A DNA stretch of 8,007 nt from an uncultured Ignavibacteriota bacterium (GTDB lineage: Bacteria; Bacteroidota; Ignavibacteria; Tepidaquicellales; Tepidaquicellaceae): NCBI GenBank assembly GCA_937983305.1, contig CALKAJ010000425.1:1-8007 (forward strand), read 5' to 3'. How positions within the stretch are numbered: the stretch's first letter is position 1; the number at the start of each line of letters is the position of its first letter. Below are positions 1 to 5,439 of the stretch, in pieces. The notes beneath the pieces are model-generated. The model ran no database searches and was not told where the DNA came from. It saw only the letters and a program-made list of their open reading frames with translations. Both the position numbers and the translations under genes were made by a program.

Positions 1-47
1 GAGATGGTGATTCGTGACTGGAGTTCAGACGTGTGCTCTTCCGATCT
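1..47. other. Illumina TruSeq-type adapter remnant with sample index (artefact)
   Basis: This is not genomic DNA. Positions 14-47 match the Illumina index-side adapter (GTGACTGGAGTTC... ending in GCTCTTCCGATCT). Positions 1-5 (GAGAT) are the end of the P7 flow-cell primer, and positions 6-13 (GGTGATTC) sit where the 8-base sample index belongs. The reverse complement of this stretch recurs at 7954-8001 with the same index. Genomic sequence begins at 48. Recognition of the adapter is from established knowledge; the match is read directly from the sequence. Confidence 0.98.
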
Positions 48-471
48 AAAGGTGTTCGAGTTCTTTGAATTTCGCTTCGCTTGCACTTAGTCTGCTTTCC
101 TGTTTTTTCCTGTCATCAATATCGATAAAAAAAATTGAAAAAAACCCCTTCTTGTGAGAAAATGCCTGAACCTGAAACCATTTCTTTAGAGGTTCGAAAT
201 ACTGCTCGAAACTTTCAGTGGTTCCTTCCAGAGAAATTTTACCGTAAAATTCAATCCAGTTAAATTTTAAAGCGGTTATGTCGGGAAATACTTTTGTTAC
301 AGGCTTGCCGATTACTAAATTTTCTTTAAGTCCCGTAATTAGCTCGAACTGTTTATTAATTTTTAAGAATATAAAATCAACAGGTTTATTTTTTTTATCA
401 TAAACAACCTCGTGATGAGCAAAGCCAAATGGAGCATTTTCAAAAACTGAATTCAGTAAATCCGGTTCCAT
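46..471 (-). CDS. PAS-domain sensor protein, C-terminally truncated at contig end
   Basis: This is the N-terminal part of a cytoplasmic PAS sensor; 141 residues are visible. Residues about 4-120 look like one PAS/PAC domain, with an NAPFGFAHHEVVYD start, an INKQFELITGL segment, and a closing FFSIFFIDIDDRKKQE strand that matches the usual PAC end (I-x-D-I-T-x-x-K-x-x-E). The helical LSASEAKFKELEHL that follows is the typical lead-in to a second PAS domain or a kinase. I infer a multi-PAS histidine kinase or diguanylate cyclase, but no catalytic domain is in view. The apparent TAG stop at 46-48 is one genomic base plus two adapter bases, so it is not real and the gene continues beyond the contig. 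The ATG at 469-471 is the only good start, with no clear Shine-Dalgarno. There is no transmembrane segment and no heme- or flavin-type signature that I can name. It lies 95 bp downstream of the lipoprotein gene at 567-1031, with no hairpin between them, so co-transcription is possible but unproven. Confidence 0.85.
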   Translation of the reverse strand: MEPDLLNSVFENAPFGFAHHEVVYDKKNKPVDFIFLKINKQFELITGLKENLVIGKPVTKVFPDITALKFNWIEFYGKISLEGTTESFEQYFEPLKKWFQVQAFSHKKGFFSIFFIDIDDRKKQESRLSASEAKFKELEHL

Positions 472-566
472 ATAATTAAATTTTTATCCTGTTTAAAAAT
501 AAATTAGTTAATATTTTAAACTTAATCAAGATAAAGGAAGGTAGTGCAAAGAAAATTTATTTTATT

Positions 567-1031
567 CTATTTTTTCCTGACGGATAAATCTCTGAGATAG
601 ACGTAACCGAGTGTATCACCGGGCGATTTCATTGCCTGAATTGTATATCCGATTGTTGTGTTTTTTTTCGGAGAGGGGATAGTTTGATTAATTGTTACAT
701 CGTGAGGTGTATTAACAGAATCACGGAAAGAATAGAAGGTGATTGCGTTTAAATTATCCAGGTAAAAGAATTGAACAGGAGTAGAATCGCTTCCGCATTT
801 GGAATATTTAAATTCAACTTTAATTGTTTCAAGTCCGGTATAGTCAAAATTAGAGCCGTTCATTGTTTTAGAAAGAGATGTATAGCCGAAAGTAGCAGTA
901 TATACAGAGTCAACTAAACCTGCTTTTTCAAAAAAAGTGTAATTCTCGGGCGGATTAACGGTGTTCTCCTTACTGCAAGAATAGATTGTAATAAGTGAAA
1001 CCGCAAAAAACAGAATAAGTAATTTTTTCAT
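567..1031 (-). CDS. Small putative lipoprotein, function unknown
   Basis: This is a 154-residue protein of unrecognised family. It has a lipoprotein signal peptide: MKK, a hydrophobic stretch at residues 4-17, then I-Y-S-C with the lipidated cysteine at residue 19. The mature part should therefore be anchored in a membrane on the outside of the cytoplasm. The rest is short, Ser/Thr/Asn-rich and looks beta-stranded (for example VEFKYSKC at 72-79 and IGYTIQAM at 127-134), with one further cysteine at 79. That suggests a small beta-sandwich, but I can name no domain. The ATG at 1029-1031 follows the stop of the upstream lipoprotein gene by 4 bp, so the two are almost certainly one transcription unit. 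No Shine-Dalgarno is visible in the short spacer. The two lipoproteins show no obvious similarity to each other. Lipoprotein nature is well supported; function is not. Confidence 0.85.
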   Translation of the reverse strand: MKKLLILFFAVSLITIYSCSKENTVNPPENYTFFEKAGLVDSVYTATFGYTSLSKTMNGSNFDYTGLETIKVEFKYSKCGSDSTPVQFFYLDNLNAITFYSFRDSVNTPHDVTINQTIPSPKKNTTIGYTIQAMKSPGDTLGYVYLRDLSVRKK

Positions 1032-1035
1032 TTTA

Positions 1036-1554
1036 TTATTGTTGTTTGGTTAATTCAAAGTTTCCGGAGTAACTTCCGAGAGTACCTTTATATCCGGTTG
1101 AAGTCCATTGACCTCTCAGGATAGTTCTTCCGCCTTCGTTTAATACTTCACCTTTATAAATATAGTTTTCCTGTCCTTTAATATACAGCATTTCAAAATT
1201 TTTATCATTTAGTTTTAAAAGTGCATCAGGTACTTCCTTTAATCCGGTTTTATCTTTCAGCTTCTCCTGAAACATTTTTACTTTAAAGAAATTTTTATTC
1301 TCATACTTTATGTTCGCTTCAAGTCCGAATTTTATACCTTTGAATTCACTGAAGGTACCCTCAAGCGATTTTAACATTTCTTCGGATTCTGCTTTCCATT
1401 CTTCAATCGTATAATTCCCGACATAAAATCCATCAAGGTATTTATACATTTCAGGATTATCAGCTTTTTTTTCTTCAGGAAGTTTTTTCTCAGTGTATTT
1501 CGTGCATCCGCTTAGAAGAAATGATGCCAATAATAATAAAATAAAGTATTTCAT
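1036..1554 (-). CDS. Small putative lipoprotein, function unknown
   Basis: This is a 172-residue protein of unrecognised family with a textbook lipoprotein signal: MKYFILLLLASFLLSGC, lipidated cysteine at residue 17. A Lys/Glu-rich linker follows (about 19-32), then a body with alternating charged helix (EEWKAESEEMLKSLEG, 51-66) and beta-rich segments. The C-terminal half resembles a small antiparallel barrel or sandwich: EMLYIKGQENYIYKGEV, then GRTILRGQWTSTGYKGTLGSYSGNFEL. A lipocalin-like or ligand-binding fold is possible, but this is only an impression. It is the first gene of a two-gene unit with the lipoprotein at 567-1031. Its start lies about 64 bp after the strong terminator at 1618-1660, so it should have its own promoter in the AT-rich gap 1555-1617. 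I could not fix a convincing promoter there. The ATG at 1552-1554 is chosen because it directly begins the signal peptide. Confidence 0.86.
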   Translation of the reverse strand: MKYFILLLLASFLLSGCTKYTEKKLPEEKKADNPEMYKYLDGFYVGNYTIEEWKAESEEMLKSLEGTFSEFKGIKFGLEANIKYENKNFFKVKMFQEKLKDKTGLKEVPDALLKLNDKNFEMLYIKGQENYIYKGEVLNEGGRTILRGQWTSTGYKGTLGSYSGNFELTKQQ

Positions 1555-1617
1555 ATTTTAATTCTTTTGTTAATTAAACTTATGTAAATTGCAAAAATAT
1601 TTTTTTAAAATGAATAC

Positions 1618-1660
1618 AAAAAAAAAGCTTCCGGTTTGTATTCCAGGTGCCGGAAGCTTT
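1618..1660 (-). terminator. Strong Rho-independent terminator
   Basis: A perfect 11-bp stem pairs 1624-1634 (AAAGCTTCCGG) with 1650-1660 (CCGGAAGCTTT) around a 15-nt loop. On the minus strand the stem is followed by nine T residues (1618-1626, partly within the stem). The plus-strand side has no good T run, so the terminator acts on minus-strand transcripts. It lies about 135 bp after the histidine kinase stop at 1796 and ends that transcript before the lipoprotein pair. Confidence 0.87.
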
Positions 1661-1763
1661 ATTATTTAGGGGGATTTGGGTGGCTATTGAATAAGAACTA
1701 TTTAACTGTTCAAAGATATATAAAATAACTTAAAAAATATGTAGGATAATGTATGAAAAATTT

Positions 1764-1780
1764 GTAAGAGTTACTCTTAC
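1764..1780 (-). other. Small perfect hairpin just downstream of the histidine kinase
   Basis: GTAAGAG at 1764-1770 and CTCTTAC at 1774-1780 form a 7-bp stem with a 3-nt loop, starting 15 bases after the kinase stop codon. On the minus strand it is followed by AAATTTTTC, a poor T tract, so it is at best a weak terminator. It could also be a 3'-end stabilising structure ahead of the strong terminator at 1618-1660. The structure is seen directly; the role is inference. Confidence 0.5.
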
Positions 1781-1795
1781 GGTAAAAACTTAAAA

Positions 1796-3445
1796 CTAAA
1801 TGGGAAAGTAAACTGTGAGAACCGTACCTTTATCCGGTTCGCTTTCTACGGTTATCTTTCCTCTGTGTTTCTTCATTACTTCATTGCAAATAAGCAATCC
1901 GAGTCCTGTTCCTCTTTCATCCGCTGTTCCTCTCTTTTTGTGTGAAATCTCAACTTTGAAAAGCTTGTTCATCTCTTCTGCATTCATTCCGATTCCCGAG
2001 TCTGTAATTTTTAACATCATATAATCGGCATTTCTTTCAAGTTCAATATCAATATCCGAATCTTTATGTGAGAATTTTATTGCGTTATCAAGCAGGTTTA
2101 CAAGCAATATATTAAGCATATAAGGGTCAGCATAAAAGAAAATCTGAGAGTTAATACGGTTGAAAATTCTAATTTCTTTCTTTTCGGCTAAAGGGTTCAT
2201 CTTTTTCACTATTGCTTCGATTTCTGCTCCAAGGTCAAGTTCAACCGGATTGAATTCGAGCTTACCGGTCTGAAGTCTTGTCCAGTGAAGTAAATTTTCA
2301 ATCAGGCTGTAAACGTTTCTCGCCGAATCTCTTATATGTCCGAGATATCTTTTAATTTCTTCTCTGGAAAGTGTATCAAAATCGTCAACAATAAAATCAG
2401 AGAAGCCAAGCAAGCTCTGGAACGGGCTTCTCAGGTCGTGGGATATTATCGAAAAAAGTCTGTCCTTCTGAAAATTCATTCCTTCAAGTTTTTCGGTTCT
2501 TTCTTTAACTCTCATTTCGAGGAGATTTTGGGTATCCCTGAGAGAATGCTGAGCCGAATTTTTTATCTTTGAAGTAGTGCCGAGAATTAATGCTGTAATG
2601 GAAGTAGCCGCAATGAATACATAGAGATAGAACAATCCGTAATAAACCGAAGAATTGCTGAACGGTCCGAATCCTTTAACTGTACCTATGGCGGCAATAA
2701 CGGATATCAGAAAGATAGCGGTTGAGGCGCCCTTAACTTCAAATCGAAGTGAAGCCCAGATAATAAAAGGAAATACAAGATATGCGAGCGGTCTTGAATC
2801 CTCAGTAATGAATGAATTGCCGTAAATAATGAAAGTTACTGCCAGCAATCCCAGAGCCATACCGAAGAACTCGAAGTATTGACTTACTTTAAAGTTATTA
2901 AATTTTGTCCCTGACCATGCAAGCATAAATGGAGCCATTACAACAATGCCCATTGCATTACCCATAAACGACCCGAAGTAAATATTAAAACAATTATAGA
3001 CAGGGATATGAGCCGACATACAAATGGTGAAAGTTTCAATTGATGCGATAACAAGCGGAGCCGCAACGGCACCAAGGGTAAGAAGTTTAACTATGTCGGA
3101 GATTTTTGAAATTCTTTTGTCGAATCCAAATTTAGTCAAAAGAAATGCTCCTAAAGCAGGTTCTGCCATTTGTGAAACGAGAGAACCGGCAGCAAAAATA
3201 AAATTAGAGCCGTTTGAAATGCTTAGAATAATTGAACCGATTGCAATACCCGGCAAAATTCTATAGCCATAGACAAGTACGAGAGCAAGGGCTATACCGG
3301 CAGGAGGCCATATTAAAGAAACTAAATCTTTATAAAGTGCAAAACTATAACCAACCTTTGCGGCAGTGAAGAACAACAGAGCTGATACTATTAGCTGAGA
3401 GGCGTATTTTATTCTTGATTCCGATATTGATACTGCTACTGCCAA
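1796..3445 (-). CDS. MASE1-domain membrane sensor histidine kinase
   Basis: This is a 549-residue inner-membrane sensor kinase that would autophosphorylate on histidine and pass phosphate to a response regulator. Residues about 15-295 are a multi-helix integral membrane sensor of the MASE1 type, with the hallmark LIWPPAGIALAL at 44-55, a second conserved block near NAMGIVVMAPFMLAW (163-177), and PFIIWASLRFEVKGAST further on. Its stimulus is unknown. A coiled coil follows (about 300-328). The HisKA domain carries the H box FSIISHDLRSPF with phospho-acceptor H336. The HATPase domain has the N box NLLDNAIKFS (N450, N454), G1 DSGIGM (D482-M487), F box LFK (495-497) and G2 RGTGLGL (511-517), so all catalytic motifs are intact. 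There is no receiver domain and no response regulator in the window, which makes it an orphan kinase here. The start is unusual: no ATG occurs before residue 142, an in-frame TAA lies 18 bases upstream, and TTG at 3443-3445 is the only plausible initiator. No Shine-Dalgarno is visible. It stands alone between two terminators. Confidence 0.93.
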   Translation of the reverse strand: MAVAVSISESRIKYASQLIVSALLFFTAAKVGYSFALYKDLVSLIWPPAGIALALVLVYGYRILPGIAIGSIILSISNGSNFIFAAGSLVSQMAEPALGAFLLTKFGFDKRISKISDIVKLLTLGAVAAPLVIASIETFTICMSAHIPVYNCFNIYFGSFMGNAMGIVVMAPFMLAWSGTKFNNFKVSQYFEFFGMALGLLAVTFIIYGNSFITEDSRPLAYLVFPFIIWASLRFEVKGASTAIFLISVIAAIGTVKGFGPFSNSSVYYGLFYLYVFIAATSITALILGTTSKIKNSAQHSLRDTQNLLEMRVKERTEKLEGMNFQKDRLFSIISHDLRSPFQSLLGFSDFIVDDFDTLSREEIKRYLGHIRDSARNVYSLIENLLHWTRLQTGKLEFNPVELDLGAEIEAIVKKMNPLAEKKEIRIFNRINSQIFFYADPYMLNILLVNLLDNAIKFSHKDSDIDIELERNADYMMLKITDSGIGMNAEEMNKLFKVEISHKKRGTADERGTGLGLLICNEVMKKHRGKITVESEPDKGTVLTVYFPI

Positions 3446-3506
3446 GAGATATAAATTAATTTAATTATTAAAATCACAGTCAAATTAATTTTATTCTTTT
3501 TAAATG

Positions 3507-3552
3507 TCTGTAAGTGAAATTCTGAATTTTTTGTAGGGAATATTCTTACAGA
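3507..3552. repeat. Inverted repeat upstream of the histidine kinase
   Basis: TCTGTAAG at 3507-3514 is perfectly mirrored by CTTACAGA at 3545-3552, with a 30-bp spacer. It lies 62-107 bp upstream of the kinase start and beyond the terminator of the preceding gene, where a promoter or operator would be expected. Eight-base arms in an AT-rich spacer could arise by chance. A protein-binding role is only inference. Confidence 0.3.
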
Positions 3553-3561
3553 TTTCTAAAT

Positions 3562-3588
3562 AAAAAACGACCTTTTTGAGGTCGTTTT
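3562..3588 (-). terminator. Rho-independent terminator of the T9SS propeller gene
   Basis: AAAACGACC at 3564-3572 pairs with GGTCGTTTT at 3580-3588 in a perfect 9-bp stem with a 7-nt loop. Read on the minus strand, the stem runs into six T residues (3562-3567, partly in the stem) and then ATTTA. It begins about 30 bases after the stop codon of the secreted propeller gene. The plus-strand side also has a short T run (TTTT CT), so some bidirectional activity is possible, but no plus-strand gene uses it. Confidence 0.85.
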
Positions 3589-3617
3589 CTATTAAAAATG
3601 TATATGTATTATTGATT

Positions 3618-5366
3618 TTATTTGACTAAAATCATTCTTTTTACATCTGAAAATTCTCCTGCAGTCATTCTGTAGAAATAGACACCACTGGAAAGTGAGG
3701 AGGCATTGAAAGAGACAATATAATTCCCCGGATTTTTGATTTCATTTACAAGGGTTTTTACTTCTCTGCCAAGCATATCATAGACAACTAAATTTACAAA
3801 CTTTAAACTTGGAACCTGAAACTGTATGTTTGTAACAGGATTAAACGGATTCGGGTAATTCTGAGAAAGTGAGAATTTATCCGGAATTACAGCCGGGTTA
3901 TTTCCTGTTCCGGTTGAGATGTCAAATACCATACAGAGGTTTGGTCTGGTGTTTTGCGTCAGACCTGTAGTTATATCAACACATCCGTCACCTGTTGTGA
4001 GGTCCTGATGCTGATGATAAACTCGTCCTGCAGAAGTTGTAGAGGCAACAGTGGAATTTTGAGTGTATGAAGAGTTATTAAAACAAATTCTGATAAGAAT
4101 ATTGCTGACTCCATCCCAGTAGAACGGACTTTGCAAATCTATATATTGCAAGCCGCTTCCGGGTACTGCATAGGAGCCGTCAAAGACCTGATACCAACCT
4201 GTTTCTGTGAAAGAGTTAATATTATTTACAGAAGTATTTTGCATAAAAATCTTAAATCCGTTCATAATCTGTGCCTGAGAGCTTAAAATAAAATAACCGA
4301 GTTTTATAATGTTTCCTTCGCTTGTATTTCCCGAAGCAATAATTTCCTGAGCAGTATAGAGCATATCCGTTTTTGAATCCATATAGAAAGTGTAGAACGG
4401 ATATCCTGCAGGGGTATTTTCACTTCCTATGCAGCCGCCTCCGGGAAATGAATAAGTCCTGAATAGTTTTCCGTTATCTCCGCAAATCAAGCCGTAACTG
4501 CCATTCGAAGTGAAAGTGATTGAATTCAGATTTGTTGTAGCTACTACCTGTGAGTTCCAGTTTGTTCCACCATTTGCGGTTTCGATTATTAAGCCGTTAT
4601 TTCCAACTGCAATAACTTTGTTGGGAGTTAAAGCGAATATTGCATTTAATTTATTTGTAACACCTGTATTTAGTAAAGTCCAGTTTAATCCGCCGTTACT
4701 GGTTTTATAAACTCTTCCGCTGTCCCCGCAAACAAAACCAAGCGAAGAAGAAACGAAATGCAAGCCGCTTAACGTATCTGTTGAAATTCTTACGGTTGTG
4801 AAACTGTTACCGCTGTTGGTTGTTCTTCTGACATATCCGTAATTATCAACTAACCATCCGTAATCATCGCTGATGAAAAAAACTTTGGAATTATATCCGT
4901 TCATAATACTGACGATACTCCAGTTTAGTCCGCCGTTAGTTGTCTTTTGTAAATCTCCCCAATAGTCGCCAAGCCATCCGGTATTTGCCGAAGAAAAATG
5001 TATTGATGTAACAGCTCTTGGACCTCCGGTTGTTTGTTCAACCCAGCTCTGGCATCCATTTGTGGTTTTATAAACTTTTTCATTTACATTTCCAACATAA
5101 CCTGTAGATGGATTTGTAAAGAACACACTTGTATTTGCCGTACTGACGGGGAAAGTTGAATTGCTCCAGTTAAAACCTCCATCTGTCGTATATCTCAGCA
5201 GTCCTGCATTCCCTGCAAGGAAAGCAGTGTTATTCGCGGGAAATGATACACCCCTCAGGTTTTCAAAAGTACCTGAAGTTATTTCAAGCCATCCTGTTTG
5301 GGAGTATAGAGAGGTAGAAAGCACAAGAGAAAAGACAACAACTAAAAAGTTAATTTGTTTTCTCAT
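3618..5366 (-). CDS. Secreted Ycf48-like beta-propeller protein with type IX secretion sorting domain
   Basis: This is a 582-residue protein exported by Sec and then, by inference, sent to the cell surface by the type IX secretion system. Residues 1-22 are a signal peptide (likely cut LYS/Q). Residues about 26-304 hold roughly seven repeats of about 41 residues. Most end in a T-x-N/D-G-G-x-N-W motif: TTDGGFNW 60-67, TTNGCQSW 101-108, TTNGGLNW 142-149, TTNSGNSF 182-189, TSNGGLNW 222-229, TANGGTNW 263-270. This is the Ycf48/BNR-like propeller pattern. Residues about 311-485 look like a beta-sandwich domain often seen in Bacteroidota T9SS substrates (FYTFYMDSKTDMLYTAQEI, MNGFKIFM, FYWDGVSNILIRICFNNSSY). 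Residues 496-582 are a type A sorting domain (FSLSQNYPNPFNP, then LSSGVYFYRM, ending KRMILVK). The ligand or substrate is unknown, and no catalytic motif is visible. The ATG at 5364-5366 begins the signal peptide. The gene has its own terminator and a possible promoter at 5402-5433. No T9SS machinery gene is in the window. Confidence 0.93.
   Translation of the reverse strand: MRKQINFLVVVFSLVLSTSLYSQTGWLEITSGTFENLRGVSFPANNTAFLAGNAGLLRYTTDGGFNWSNSTFPVSTANTSVFFTNPSTGYVGNVNEKVYKTTNGCQSWVEQTTGGPRAVTSIHFSSANTGWLGDYWGDLQKTTNGGLNWSIVSIMNGYNSKVFFISDDYGWLVDNYGYVRRTTNSGNSFTTVRISTDTLSGLHFVSSSLGFVCGDSGRVYKTSNGGLNWTLLNTGVTNKLNAIFALTPNKVIAVGNNGLIIETANGGTNWNSQVVATTNLNSITFTSNGSYGLICGDNGKLFRTYSFPGGGCIGSENTPAGYPFYTFYMDSKTDMLYTAQEIIASGNTSEGNIIKLGYFILSSQAQIMNGFKIFMQNTSVNNINSFTETGWYQVFDGSYAVPGSGLQYIDLQSPFYWDGVSNILIRICFNNSSYTQNSTVASTTSAGRVYHQHQDLTTGDGCVDITTGLTQNTRPNLCMVFDISTGTGNNPAVIPDKFSLSQNYPNPFNPVTNIQFQVPSLKFVNLVVYDMLGREVKTLVNEIKNPGNYIVSFNASSLSSGVYFYRMTAGEFSDVKRMILVK
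4455..5291 (-). repeat. Tandem beta-propeller blade repeats within the secreted protein gene
   Basis: About seven imperfect coding repeats of 120-123 bp encode the propeller blades. The repeat-end motifs at residues 60, 101, 142, 182, 222 and 263 are spaced 41, 41, 40, 40 and 41. At DNA level the clearest copies share CAGTTTArTCCGCCGTTA, at about 4681 and 4921 on the plus strand, with looser copies near 4558 and 5166. The fourth blade is degenerate (NSGNSF in place of NGGxNW) and the last lacks the closing motif. Confidence 0.8.
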
Positions 5367-5401
5367 TTTGGTAAATTTTTATTTAAAAAATATTAATTTA
5401 T

Positions 5402-5433
5402 CAAAAGTTATGAAAATAATTATAAAAAACAAG
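5402..5433 (-). promoter_or_regulatory. Candidate Bacteroidota-type promoter for the T9SS propeller gene
   Basis: In the 73-bp gap after purF, the minus strand reads CTTG (5433-5430), 19 bases, then TAACTTTT (5410-5403). This is one base off in each box from the Bacteroidota consensus TTTG-N19-TAnnTTTG. It would leave a leader of about 30 bases before the ATG at 5366. The gap is very AT-rich, so chance matches are likely. Read-through from purF is the alternative, since no terminator lies between the two genes. Confidence 0.3.
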
Positions 5434-5439
5434 TAATAA

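Noticed and set aside
567..1554. A single lipoprotein gene split by a frameshift
   Set aside because: Each frame has its own complete signal peptide with lipobox cysteine, so they are two genes.
1796..3445. Hybrid kinase with fused receiver domain or a complete two-component pair
   Set aside because: The protein ends right after the ATPase domain and neither neighbouring gene encodes a receiver or DNA-binding domain.
4455..5291. CRISPR-like or satellite tandem repeat
   Set aside because: The repeats are imperfect, 120-123 bp long and in frame, and encode beta-propeller blades; there are no unique spacers between identical short repeats.
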